From NCBI RefSeq assembly GCF_000482245.1, contig NZ_AWNH01000069.1:1-48946 (forward strand): a DNA stretch of 48,946 nucleotides. Reading direction: 5' to 3'. Shown here piece by piece: positions 25,260-33,670 of the stretch. The notes under the pieces were generated by a model that saw only the letters and a program-made list of their open reading frames with translations, was not told where the DNA came from and searched no databases. Numbering within the stretch: position 1 is the first letter of the stretch; each line of letters begins with the position of its first letter. Origin of the DNA: Leptolyngbya sp. Heron Island J. GTDB lineage: Bacteria > Cyanobacteriota > Cyanobacteriia > Phormidesmidales > Phormidesmidaceae. The position numbers were made by a program, and so were the translations under genes.

Positions 25260-26651
25260 ATGGTTTCCACTCTGCCTTCTACAAATCAAATAGCTAATTC
25301 TAGCCTCCGTTATTTGGAGACTGAGGGGTCTGCCTCACCTAATCAGCGGCTTTTGCCTCTGAGCGCTCGAGTGAATCAGCATGACCATCTGGACGTTGGG
25401 GGCTGCGATGTGCTGGATTTGCTGCATGAGTTTGGTTCACCCCTCTATATCTTGGATGAAATGACTCTGCGGGCGGCCTGTCAGCAATATCGTCAGGCTT
25501 TTGCCCAGTATTATCCGGGGGATACTCTGGTGATGTATGCCTCAAAGGCTTGGAACTGTTTGGCGGTGTGTGCGATCTCTACCCAGGAAGGTCTGGCCAT
25601 TGATGTCGTCTCAGGGGGCGAACTCCTCACGGCCCTCAAGGCCGGAGCCAGCCCCAACAACATTTACTTTCACGGTAATAACAAGTCCTACCGCGAACTC
25701 CACCAGGGAGTAGAGGCAGGTTGCCGGATCGTGGTCGATAACTGGCATGAACTTAAAACCCTGACCACCCTGACCAGTTCTGAAACTCCAGCAACGATAC
25801 TGCTACGGCTAACACCGGGAATCGAATGCCACACCCACGAGTACATCAAGACCGGTCACATTGATAGCAAATTTGGGTTTGACCCTGACCAGCTAGAGGC
25901 CGTCTTTGCCTACGTAGCTCAACAGCCATCCCTAAACTGCATTGGTCTGCATGCCCACATTGGCTCTCAGATTTTTGAGCTGCAGCCCCATCGTGATCTA
26001 TCCGGAGTATTGGTGCAGTGGATGGAAACTGCCAAACGCTACGGTTTGCCCATCAGCGAACTCGATGTCGGGGGTGGCCTAGGTATTCGTTATACTGAAA
26101 CCGATGACCCACCGAGTATTACCGACTGGGCTCAGGTTGTCTGTGAGCACATGGTCACCGCCTGTCAGGCGGCCAATGTACCTCTACCCAGATTAATTTG
26201 CGAACCAGGGCGATCCCTCATTGGCACTGCCTGTGTCACGGCCTATACCGTCGGTGGCCAAAAGACCGTACCGGGTATTCGCGCTTATGCTGCTGTCGAT
26301 GGTGGTATGTCGGACAATCCTCGACCGATCACCTATCAGTCGGTCTATCGAGTATTAGCGGCTAACAAAATGTCTGCCCCGCTGAGTGAAACCGTTACCT
26401 TGGCCGGAAAACACTGTGAGTCGGGCGATGTCATTATCCATGATGCTCAGCTACCGATACTGTCATCCGGTGATATTCTTGTTATCCCGGCGACGGGTGC
26501 CTACAACTACAGTATGGCCTCCAACTACAACCGTGTGCCTCGACCGGCTGCAGTACTGGTTCAAAACGGTCAAGCATCCTTAATACTGCAGCGAGAGACG
26601 GAGGCCGATCTCATGCGCTATGACCGGCTGCCTAGTTATCTGGCAGGGTAG
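25260..26651 (+). CDS. lysA: Diaminopimelate decarboxylase
   Basis: 463-residue PLP enzyme converting meso-diaminopimelate to lysine, the last step of lysine synthesis. The fold type III (alanine-racemase-like) barrel contains the PLP lysine K96 in VMYASKAW. Further motifs are IDVVSGGEL, HIGSQIFE, LDVGGGLGI, RLICEPGRSLIG for phosphate binding, and the C-terminal KHCESGDVI and YNRVPRPAAVLV. The N terminus (about 45 residues) is longer than in many bacteria, but the ATG at 25260 is the natural first start. Confidence 0.95.
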   Translation: MVSTLPSTNQIANSSLRYLETEGSASPNQRLLPLSARVNQHDHLDVGGCDVLDLLHEFGSPLYILDEMTLRAACQQYRQAFAQYYPGDTLVMYASKAWNCLAVCAISTQEGLAIDVVSGGELLTALKAGASPNNIYFHGNNKSYRELHQGVEAGCRIVVDNWHELKTLTTLTSSETPATILLRLTPGIECHTHEYIKTGHIDSKFGFDPDQLEAVFAYVAQQPSLNCIGLHAHIGSQIFELQPHRDLSGVLVQWMETAKRYGLPISELDVGGGLGIRYTETDDPPSITDWAQVVCEHMVTACQAANVPLPRLICEPGRSLIGTACVTAYTVGGQKTVPGIRAYAAVDGGMSDNPRPITYQSVYRVLAANKMSAPLSETVTLAGKHCESGDVIIHDAQLPILSSGDILVIPATGAYNYSMASNYNRVPRPAAVLVQNGQASLILQRETEADLMRYDRLPSYLAG

Positions 26652-27049
26652 GGCTGCGGCTATAGTGTCAATGGCGACCTACAAAACCGTTGCCTAGAAT
26701 AGAAAGCTAAAGACACCAAAGCCCAGATACAGGTCATAGACCATCTTGGGTAGTCTTGAAATTAGCCAATTCTGTAGCATGCCCATGCCTACAGCTATTA
26801 ACCCATCCGGGGACATCTGCATCCTGTAGTGCTTAAGTTTTGAACTAGGTGCATCCTGAGATTCCCTATGACATCTCGTAAGTGCAATTAGCGGCGACAT
26901 CTAATCACAACCGCAGCGGCCTGCTCAAAGTGAGACTCAGGACATGTAGCCAGTTCCGCTACCGTAAGCAGTGGTTTGTTGGAATATGCAGCTGGGCGTT
27001 TAACGCGCTATTGAACCCTTATATTGAAAACCCAGGTTGGGGCTGACAC
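26652..27049. other. Intergenic region between lysA and cdaA
   Basis: 398 bp. A minus-strand frame of 68 codons (26694-26900) ends in a hydrophobic stretch (KMVYDLYLGFGVFSFLF) and could encode a tiny membrane protein, but it has no ribosome-binding site and I cannot support it as a gene. I see no strong hairpin or consensus promoter. Confidence 0.4.
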
Positions 27050-27901
27050 TTGCTAGGTCTGTTTGTCCATATCATTGACATCGCCCTCGTTCTCGTTCTC
27101 ATCTACCTAATGCTGGTGGTTATTGGCGAACGCCGTAACCTATGGATGATTCGAGGCCTCATTGTGCTGATGCTGGCCGCCGTCCTTAGCCATGTACTAA
27201 GGCTATCGCTGCTTGGCTTTGTGCTGACTAATTTATCCTTTGGGGCGGCTGTTGCCATGGCCCTGATGCTGCAGGCAGAAATTCGCCGGTTTCTGGAATT
27301 GTTAGGGCGGGGTGAGCTGATGCAGCTGTTTTCGTCGAGTCGTACCCCCACCTCCCGTCCAGATGGCGTCATTGATGAGCTGGTGGATGCTGTCCGTGAG
27401 CTTTCGCAGAAACGTACAGGGGCGCTGATGATTTTGGAGCTGGGTCCACCCATTGATGAAAATGACTTTTCCGTGCCTGGGGTGCGGCTCAATGCTGACC
27501 TATCCAAGGAATTGATTCAAACCATTTTTCAAACCAGCACCCTACTCCATGACGGTGCCATTCTCATCCGTGCTTCTCGGGTTGTGTCTGCAGGGGTGAT
27601 TTTGCCGATTTCAGAACGGATCGCCTCCCGCCAGCTGGGCACTCGTCACCGCGCGGCTATGGGGATTACTGAACGGATTGATAATTGCTTGTGTATTGTC
27701 GTTTCTGAGGAAACGGGCTCCATTTCAATTGCTCAACGGGGCCGACTGAATCGTCCCCTGACTAGCAATCGTTTACGGGAACTGTTGCAGGAACAATTTA
27801 CGCCAGCGGTTGAAAGTGATACCGTTGCGCCTGAATTACTGAATCTGGGTCGTCGACTCACCGGATTCTGGAAATGGACACGACAGTTAGTCAGGCGTTA
27901 G
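27050..27901 (+). CDS. cdaA: Diadenylate cyclase CdaA
   Basis: 283-residue membrane-bound enzyme that makes the second messenger cyclic di-AMP from two ATP. Three N-terminal membrane helices lie at about 3-22, 30-47 and 50-75. The DAC domain has the catalytic DGA motif (LLHDGAILI, near 166-168) and RHRAAMG (near 199-205). A TGA lies two codons upstream, so the TTG at 27050 is the only start that keeps the first helix (LGLFVHIIDIALVLVLIYLM). CdaR or GlmM genes, often linked in Firmicutes, are not adjacent; placement after lysA is recalled from other cyanobacteria and is not certain. Confidence 0.93.
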   Translation: MLGLFVHIIDIALVLVLIYLMLVVIGERRNLWMIRGLIVLMLAAVLSHVLRLSLLGFVLTNLSFGAAVAMALMLQAEIRRFLELLGRGELMQLFSSSRTPTSRPDGVIDELVDAVRELSQKRTGALMILELGPPIDENDFSVPGVRLNADLSKELIQTIFQTSTLLHDGAILIRASRVVSAGVILPISERIASRQLGTRHRAAMGITERIDNCLCIVVSEETGSISIAQRGRLNRPLTSNRLRELLQEQFTPAVESDTVAPELLNLGRRLTGFWKWTRQLVRR

Positions 27902-28042
27902 ATGGTGAAAATTCTTGCTCCAATTATCTATGGAGAAATCAGGGCAGATTAAGTAAAAAAGCTTACCGATACGCCTTATCTAAAAATAGTTATGATGGAG
28001 GCATGACTAAGCATATATACGCAGTGAGCGAAGGGTATTTCC

Positions 28043-28333
28043 ATGTCAGCTAGCCAATCTTCTCAGGAAAAAGAGCAAGCTCCTTTGTCGGAACGGGAAT
28101 TGCAAATTGTTGATCTGGTTGCCGCTGGCTTAACCAATCAAGAAATCTCTACTCAGTTAGATATCAGTAAACGTACGGTTGATAATCACATCAGCAATGT
28201 TCTGAATAAAACAGCTACCGGTAATCGAGTGGCCTTAGTACGTTGGGCGTTGAAGTGGGGAAAGGTCTGCATTGACGATGTGAATTGCTGTAACTTACCC
28301 AATGTGGACGGTCAGCAAGAGCTAGCCTCTTGA
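28043..28333 (+). CDS. pedR: Small LuxR-type regulator, PedR-like
   Basis: 96-residue stand-alone LuxR helix-turn-helix protein: LSERELQIVDLVAAGLTNQE, then ISTQLDISKRTVDNHISNVL, then VALVRWALKWGK. After the DNA-binding domain come C76 and the pair C82-C83 (KVCIDDVNCCNLP). Size, fold and C-terminal cysteines fit PedR of Synechocystis, a redox-sensing regulator controlled by thioredoxin that responds to photosynthetic electron flow. The name rests on remembered similarity. The start ATG at 28043 follows an AAGGG. A structured element lies 10 bp after the stop. Confidence 0.68.
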   Translation: MSASQSSQEKEQAPLSERELQIVDLVAAGLTNQEISTQLDISKRTVDNHISNVLNKTATGNRVALVRWALKWGKVCIDDVNCCNLPNVDGQQELAS

Positions 28334-28342
28334 TTAAAGTGT

Positions 28343-28427
28343 GGGCGTTGCTGATGCGAACTATGAGTTCATTGGCAGGATGCGGATATATAGCGTTCGG
28401 CTCATGGGCTAAATCAGCAACGGCAAC
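28343..28427 (+). ncRNA. Structured dispersed element, copy 2
   Basis: Same layout as the element at 5607-5702. The closing helix GTTGCTGAT (28347-28355) with ATCAGCAAC (28413-28421) is identical. The inner helix TATGAG (28362-28367) with CTCATG (28401-28406) has a pair changed from A-T to G-C relative to copy 1. The blocks CGAACTATG, CGGATATAT and TAAATCAGCAACGGC are shared. It sits 13 bp after the PedR-like gene and about 120 bp before hisS. No T-run follows, unlike copy 1. It is either a conserved RNA or a mobile palindromic repeat. Confidence 0.5.
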
Positions 28428-28548
28428 ATGTACAGCTTGTGAGGTGGGTTCAGCCTACTAGCATGATGACATCCATATATTTAATCTGCTTAAGTTGAAG
28501 ATCATTTGGTAGTGTGGGCAATGCCCATATATTTTTAACCGTCCACTG

Positions 28549-29832
28549 ATGAGCAATATCCAGGCCCTGCGAGGTACCCGTGACATTCTGCCCGATGAGG
28601 TGACGGTGTGGCAGCATGTGGAAGCCATAGCGCGTGATGTTCTCAATCGCGCGGCTTATCGGGAAATTCGTCCTCCTATGTTTGAGCAGACGGAGCTGTT
28701 TGCGCGGGGGATTGGTGAAGCGACCGATGTGGTTGGTAAGGAAATGTATTCCTTTGAGGATCGGGGGGGGCGTTCAATTACCCTGCGGCCTGAAATTACG
28801 GCTGGTCTGGTGCGGGCTTTTATTAGCAATAAGTTATTTGCCAGTGGCGGGGTGCAGCGTCTGTGGCACACTGGCCCGGCCTTTCGTTATGAACGTCCGC
28901 AAAAAGGACGACAGCGGCAGTTTCATCAGCTGGATGTGGAGATTTTGGGAAGTCGTGATCCAAGAGCAGATGTGGAGGTAATTGCGATCGCAACCGATAT
29001 CCTCCACACCCTGGGTCTAAAATCTCTGAGCCTCGATCTCAACTCAGTGGGCAATGGTGCAGACCGTCAGGCCTATCGCGAGGCCCTGGTTAGCTATCTC
29101 ACCCCCTACAAAACCGACCTCGATAGCGATTCCCAGGAGCGTCTCACCCGTAATCCCCTGCGTATTTTAGATAGTAAAGACAGCCGCACCCAGGAAATTG
29201 TCAAAGATGCCCCCAATCTTTTAGACCATCTCAGCGATGACTCTCAGCGTCACTTTGAGCAGGTGCAACAGCAGCTCAGCACTCTAGGCATTGACTTTAC
29301 CGTCAACCCCCGACTGGTGCGAGGTCTGGACTACTATACTCACACCGCTTTTGAGATTATGTCAGCGGACTTGGGAGCCCAGGCTACTGTCTGCGGTGGC
29401 GGTCGCTATGATGGCCTGGTGCAACAGCTGGGCGGTCCAGACGTGCCTGCCATTGGCTTTGCCATCGGATTGGAGCGGCTCACAATTTTGCTACAGCAAT
29501 TGCAAAGTATTGCCGCTCCTGCCCTGGATTTCTACATTGTTTCCCGTGGTGAAAAAGCAGAACCGGCTACTACGGTTTTGGCGCAAAAACTCCGACATCA
29601 GGGGTTTTCCGTAGAGGTTGATCTAAGTGGGAGTGCCTTTGGCAAACAGTTTAAACGGGCCGACCGCAGCGGGGCTATTGGCTGCTTGATCCTGGGCGAT
29701 GCTGAAGCTGAGATGGGGACAGTCCAGCTAAAGTGGCTGACTTCAGGAGAACAATCAGAACTCTCCCAGTCTGATTTAATTGAACAGACCGATACTTTGA
29801 AAACCAAGCTTGAGGGTTTGCGCCCATCCTAG
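28549..29832 (+). CDS. hisS: Histidyl-tRNA synthetase
   Basis: 427-residue class II synthetase charging tRNA-His. Motifs: LRGTRDILPDE at the N terminus, motif 2 FRYERPQKGRQRQFHQLDVE, the histidine-specific LVRGLDYYTHTAFEI, motif 3 AIGFAIGLERL, and a C-terminal anticodon-binding domain (about 325-427). The length is normal. The ATG at 28549 gives MSNIQALRGTRD as expected. A GNAT gene follows closely on the same strand. Confidence 0.97.
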   Translation: MSNIQALRGTRDILPDEVTVWQHVEAIARDVLNRAAYREIRPPMFEQTELFARGIGEATDVVGKEMYSFEDRGGRSITLRPEITAGLVRAFISNKLFASGGVQRLWHTGPAFRYERPQKGRQRQFHQLDVEILGSRDPRADVEVIAIATDILHTLGLKSLSLDLNSVGNGADRQAYREALVSYLTPYKTDLDSDSQERLTRNPLRILDSKDSRTQEIVKDAPNLLDHLSDDSQRHFEQVQQQLSTLGIDFTVNPRLVRGLDYYTHTAFEIMSADLGAQATVCGGGRYDGLVQQLGGPDVPAIGFAIGLERLTILLQQLQSIAAPALDFYIVSRGEKAEPATTVLAQKLRHQGFSVEVDLSGSAFGKQFKRADRSGAIGCLILGDAEAEMGTVQLKWLTSGEQSELSQSDLIEQTDTLKTKLEGLRPS

Positions 29833-29912
29833 GTGCATACGGTTGAATGATGGGTTTTAAGTTGGCGCTGCAACTCATAATCCAAAACCCCAAACTTATA
29901 ACTATCAACGAA

Positions 29913-30482
29913 ATGGCCAGACTAGAGGTGACGACAACCTATCTAGAAATGCTTGCGGTGGAGCAGTTGAACCCTTCGCTACCAACAGAGCTGACCCTGA
30001 TGGAAGCCGTTGTCCCCTGTCCAGAATTTCAGCGATTTCTCTACACGGCGGTCGGTGGCTCATGGTACTGGATGGACCGTCTACGTTGGACCTATCAACA
30101 GTGGCTCGACTATCTCAGCCAGGATGCAGTTCGCATTTGGGTTGGATATGTTAAAGGTGGGCCAGCCGGTTACTTTGAAATCTCTCAACAGCCCGATCGC
30201 AGCGCTAAAATTGAATACTTTGGTCTACTGCCTCAATTTATTGGCCAGGGACATGGTGGCTATCTACTTACCCTAGCCCTAAAAACAGCTTGGGAGTTGA
30301 CATCAAGCCGAGTTTGGGTACACACCAATTCGATTGATGGTCCCCATGCCCTCAAAAATTATCAGGCCCGTGGTCTGGTCATTTATGATCGTCAAAAGCA
30401 TCTCTTTGATCTGCCCCAAAGCTCTCCAGGTCCATGGCCTGGAGCTCGCAGCCCCTATCGCAATTCCTATGGATCCAGATAG
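29913..30482 (+). CDS. GNAT-family N-acetyltransferase
   Basis: 189-residue acetyltransferase. The acetyl-CoA-binding segment is IEYFGLLPQFIGQGHGGYLL (about residues 109-128), followed by VWVHTNSIDGPHALKNYQARG, a motif seen in GNAT proteins of aminoglycoside/other type; the aromatic SWYWMDRLRWTYQQW is also typical of that subgroup. The substrate is unknown. I chose ATG 29913 (MARLEVTTTYLEM) over an upstream start. The last 14 bp overlap the start of the DUF5671 gene, suggesting coupled translation; the Pro/Ser-rich C terminus comes from that overlap region. Confidence 0.82.
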   Translation: MARLEVTTTYLEMLAVEQLNPSLPTELTLMEAVVPCPEFQRFLYTAVGGSWYWMDRLRWTYQQWLDYLSQDAVRIWVGYVKGGPAGYFEISQQPDRSAKIEYFGLLPQFIGQGHGGYLLTLALKTAWELTSSRVWVHTNSIDGPHALKNYQARGLVIYDRQKHLFDLPQSSPGPWPGARSPYRNSYGSR

Positions 30483-31182
30483 ATTCCAAGACCCATTGAA
30501 AGATACTGCGGACAGTGCTTCTGAACAGCCCCTTAGCCAGCCTAAAAATCGTTCGGAACTGGTGAATTTTATCGCAGCTGCCCGCAGTCAAGGAGCTTCC
30601 GACGAGTTTATTAGTACGCTACTACGGAATTTTGGCTGGCCCCAGCGAGAAATTGAGCGCGCCTATTTTGTTGTCTACGAAGAGCTGGTGGGCATACCCA
30701 TTCCCTCGCCCTCTGGGGGGCAAGGCGAAGCTGCGCGAGATGCCTTTGTTTATTTGCTTTCATTTGTCACCCTAGGCATATGGACCCAGGCACTGGGTGA
30801 AATTGGGTTCATTTTGATCAACCATGTGATCCCAGATCCCCTCAACCGGGGCAATGGTGACACTTCCTTACAGGTAGCGTTTTGCCTGGCCCGTCTGTTG
30901 GTGGCCTATCCGGTATATCTGCTATTGATGCGTATGGTTCTTAAGGATCTGGCGGTCTACCGGGAAAAAACCTACTCCGGTGTACGCAAGTGGCTCACCT
31001 ATATAGCGTTACTTATAATTGCCTTGGTGGGCATTGGCACCTTGATATTCTTTCTTGCATCGTTTTTCAGCGGCGACTTAACCCCACGATTTGTGCTCAA
31101 GGTGTTGGTCATCTTAGCCATTGATGGCAGCATCTTAACGTATTACTACCAATGGGTTCAACGACGTCCGGCCCAGGCCTAA
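30469..31182 (+). CDS. DUF5671-like membrane protein
   Basis: 237-residue protein. A soluble N-terminal part contains LVNFIAAARSQGASDEFIST and LLRNFGWPQREIERAYF, a short helical module with the look of a small helical binding domain. After it come four hydrophobic helices (DAFVYLLSFVTLGIWTQAL, VAFCLARLLVAYPVYLLLM, WLTYIALLIIALVGIGTLIFF, FVLKVLVILAIDGSILTYYY). The membrane part matches DUF5671 as I remember it. The start ATG at 30469 overlaps the preceding gene's end. Function unknown. Confidence 0.75.
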   Translation: MDPDRFQDPLKDTADSASEQPLSQPKNRSELVNFIAAARSQGASDEFISTLLRNFGWPQREIERAYFVVYEELVGIPIPSPSGGQGEAARDAFVYLLSFVTLGIWTQALGEIGFILINHVIPDPLNRGNGDTSLQVAFCLARLLVAYPVYLLLMRMVLKDLAVYREKTYSGVRKWLTYIALLIIALVGIGTLIFFLASFFSGDLTPRFVLKVLVILAIDGSILTYYYQWVQRRPAQA

Positions 31183-31233
31183 CTCCCCCTGCGATAGGCT
31201 CAGGGCAAGTTGCCCAATACCTACTTGACCACT

Positions 31234-31656
31234 ATGAACCATTCAGCATTTGATCGTACCTTTGCTGCCCTGGCAACCATCGCTGTCGCTGCTGGGGCCA
31301 TAGCCGGTTTTTGGATGTTGGGCACCCCGGGCCAACAACGGCTGATTACGAGCGATCGGCAGCGATTAGAAGATTTACATGCGATCGCAAATACCCTCTA
31401 TTGGCAAAATCAAGATCAGGAAGACTACGTCCTACCTGATGCCTTGGACAACATCGATCAACGCCAGGACCCAATCACCCAAGAACCCTATTCTTACAGC
31501 AAAATTGACGATATTCTCTACCAGCTCTGCGCTGACTTTGCTACCGATAGCAGCACCTATAGACTAGCTCATACCAACAACCAGGCCTGGCAGCATCCCC
31601 AGGGACGGTACTGCTTTGAGCTAGACATCAGCCAGCAGCCCCCCTCTATCTATTAG
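31234..31656 (+). CDS. Hypothetical protein with one N-terminal membrane segment
   Basis: 140-residue protein. The N-terminal hydrophobic helix (FAALATIAVAAGAIAGFWML, about residues 6-25) is followed by DRQRLEDLHAIANTLYWQNQ and an extracytoplasmic-looking domain with two cysteines (LYQLCADF, GRYCFEL). The layout of an N-terminal helix plus a small globular domain recalls pseudopilin-like or secreted proteins, but no G-FTLE cleavage motif is present. It lies 51 bp after the DUF5671 gene on the same strand and is probably in the same transcript. I chose ATG 31234; a TTG at 31210 is an alternative. Confidence 0.7.
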   Translation: MNHSAFDRTFAALATIAVAAGAIAGFWMLGTPGQQRLITSDRQRLEDLHAIANTLYWQNQDQEDYVLPDALDNIDQRQDPITQEPYSYSKIDDILYQLCADFATDSSTYRLAHTNNQAWQHPQGRYCFELDISQQPPSIY

Positions 31657-31815
31657 CAGTGTCAAAATCCCATACAGTCCCATAGCAGCGATACCCATCA
31701 CTGCGGTTTCAGCGGATTTTCAGGATATTTTCAGCTCCATGGGAGTTAATAGCATCCATGTATCTGCATACAATCAAACAATCCTCGCACCCTGTCTTTT
31801 CCTAAGGAGAATTGC

Positions 31816-32784
31816 ATGAGCTACCTTGAAACCACCGCTCAGTTTTACAGTGACGTAGCCGAAGATCCAATGGTGGGTCTGTGCTGTGTACAGAGCACTC
31901 CACTCCAACTGCCAGGCCTCAACGTTCCGACCCTCATGCAAGAAATGAACTATGGCTGTGGCACGACGGTGCATCCATCGGAATTATCCGGTGATCCAAC
32001 AGTTCTGTATGTGGGTGTTGGTGGTGGGATTGAAGCCCTACAATTTGCCTATTTTTCCCGACGACCCCAAGCAGTGATTGCCGTTGATCCTGTGGATGCT
32101 ATGAGGGCAGCGGCCCAGCGTAATTTAGCCATTGCCGCCCAAGAGAATGAATGGTTCGACACCAGCTTTGTCGACATTCGCCAGGGTGATGCCTTCAACC
32201 TGCCACTGCCTGACAATTCCGTCGATGTCATGGCCCAAAATTGTCTTTTCAACATTTTTGAACCTGCGGATCTAGCACGAGCCCTCAAAGAAGCCTATCG
32301 AGTGATCAAACCCGGTGGCCGCTTGGTAATGAGCGACCCCATTGCCACCCGACCCATCCCACCTCATTTACAACAGGATGAGCGGCTGCGAGCCCTATGT
32401 TTATCCGGAGCCCTGACCTATAACGATTATGTTCAGGCGCTGATTGACACAGGGTTTGGCCAAGTAGAAATTCGAGCCCGACGACCCTACCGTCTACTAG
32501 ACCAAGAAACCTACAAACTTGATCAGCCTCTGTTGCTAGAAAGCTTAGATTCAGTTGCCTTTAAGGTGCCGATTCCTCCCGATGGAGCCTGTGTTTTTAC
32601 TGGTAAAACAGCAATCTATGCCGGTACTGAAGAGTACCTGGATGACCAGGCTGGACATATTATGCAACCAGGTGTTCCTCTCGCCGTCTGTGATAAAACA
32701 GCAGCGAAATTAGCTAGCAGTTTCCCCAAGGAGATTGTCTTAACTCCCTCAACCTGGTTTTATGATGGCGGCGGTTGTTGCTAG
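31816..32784 (+). CDS. arsM: Arsenite methyltransferase of arsenosugar biosynthesis
   Basis: 322-residue SAM-dependent enzyme that methylates As(III). The SAM-binding loop is LYVGVGGGIEAL (64-75). Candidate arsenic-binding cysteines are C23-C24 (VGLCCVQ), C48 (NYGCGTT) and C143 (AQNCLFN), plus a C-terminal GGGCC. The blocks MQEMNYGCGTTVHPSEL and RPIPPHLQQDERLRALCLS agree with the cyanobacterial ArsM subtype of arsenosugar synthesis. An AAGGAG lies eight bases before the ATG. The radical-SAM partner gene arsS, often adjacent, is absent here. The last 4 bp overlap the end of the convergent PEP-CTERM gene. Confidence 0.9.
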   Translation: MSYLETTAQFYSDVAEDPMVGLCCVQSTPLQLPGLNVPTLMQEMNYGCGTTVHPSELSGDPTVLYVGVGGGIEALQFAYFSRRPQAVIAVDPVDAMRAAAQRNLAIAAQENEWFDTSFVDIRQGDAFNLPLPDNSVDVMAQNCLFNIFEPADLARALKEAYRVIKPGGRLVMSDPIATRPIPPHLQQDERLRALCLSGALTYNDYVQALIDTGFGQVEIRARRPYRLLDQETYKLDQPLLLESLDSVAFKVPIPPDGACVFTGKTAIYAGTEEYLDDQAGHIMQPGVPLAVCDKTAAKLASSFPKEIVLTPSTWFYDGGGCC

Positions 32785-33344
32785 GCTAGACGACGCCTGA
32801 GCCAGTAGCCAACCAGGATAAATCCCAACCACAAAGAAGGCTCTGGCACTGGCTGAGCATTGGGGGTATCCGAGTCGAGGGGCAATGCATAGTTAACAAC
32901 CCCTCGATAAAGATCGGCCCCCACAACATAGCCAAATTCACTGTTGTCAATGGCAAATCCATCAACTGGAACATTGTCGATCAAAGGAATCTCTATTGGC
33001 CTGTTACCAAAGCGCGACACAATGTACGTATTGCCTAGGAAATTATCGTCCTGAAAGTTGGCTCTCGGTGAGCGAGCATCAAGATCTTGCACATCGTCAG
33101 CTTCGGTAAATTCAACATTGCCAAAATTGAATGTGATCGATGTTGACTGGACTGTTTCATTACCTTCCAACAACAGATTGGTAATATCCACAGACGTTTC
33201 CCCCACGTAGCTTTCGCCTGAGAGTGGGCCTGATGTTACGTCAACAGTAAAGTCATAGGTAACAGTTTGAGCAAAAGATACTTGCGTATTAGAGAGAACT
33301 ACTCCGACAGTCGTAGCGGCTAGTAACCAAACACGATTCATCAT
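32781..33344 (-). CDS. PEP-CTERM sorting-signal exported protein
   Basis: 187-residue secreted protein. The signal peptide covers about residues 1-25 (WLLAATTVGVVL, cleavage near SFA-QT). The mature part is a beta-rich, Asp/Asn-rich domain of unknown function. The C terminus has the PEP-CTERM signal: PVPEPSLWLGFILVGYWLRR, that is PVPEP, a hydrophobic helix and an arginine cluster. Such proteins are processed by an exosortase, which must be encoded elsewhere, and are often linked to exopolysaccharide or biofilm matrix. It converges with arsM with a 4-bp overlap. Confidence 0.88.
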   Translation of the reverse strand: MMNRVWLLAATTVGVVLSNTQVSFAQTVTYDFTVDVTSGPLSGESYVGETSVDITNLLLEGNETVQSTSITFNFGNVEFTEADDVQDLDARSPRANFQDDNFLGNTYIVSRFGNRPIEIPLIDNVPVDGFAIDNSEFGYVVGADLYRGVVNYALPLDSDTPNAQPVPEPSLWLGFILVGYWLRRRLA

Positions 33345-33670
33345 GACAAGATAACCTCAGTTCGAGTCAGTGTGTTCAAACATCACGAGTACATCTGTCA
33401 TATAAGCTAAAGAATTGTGACAACAAAATCGCCAGTAGCACCAAGGAGATTTGATTGATGCATTTCTGAAGTTGCGATAAAAAGTTCTGGGAATTTGCGG
33501 ACTGTGGGGAAAATAGTCCGAGTCCGCAGCGCATTAAGGCCCAATTTCTTCAGCGTAATGTCGGATTATTCTGTGGCCACAAATAATGCTTGGGCGTATT
33601 ATGAATCTGTCAGCAGCACAGAGAGACATTCGATGTTGCTGCTGTTTTTGTAATCCAGCAATGGCGAAAC
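33345..33670. other. Intergenic region between the PEP-CTERM gene and sdhB
   Basis: 326 bp without a gene. It contains an 8-bp inverted repeat TGCGGACT (33496-33503) with AGTCCGCA (33521-33528), whose loop holds a second AGTCCG (33515-33520) that could pair instead. A terminator-like hairpin lies at 33611-33649, listed separately. A transcript from about 33480 to 33650 could be a small RNA or an attenuated sdhB leader. Confidence 0.5.
33611..33649 (+). terminator. Terminator-like hairpin just upstream of sdhB
   Basis: CAGCAGCACA (33611-33620) pairs with TGTTGCTGCTG (33634-33644) over 10 bp with one bulged base and is followed directly by TTTTT (33645-33649). It ends 21 bp before the sdhB start codon, so a transcript terminated here would exclude sdhB. 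Confidence 0.65.

Noticed and set aside
26694-26900. A 68-codon minus-strand frame between lysA and cdaA with a hydrophobic C terminus.
   Set aside because: There is no ribosome-binding site, no recognisable family and weak composition; kept only as a note in the intergenic entry.
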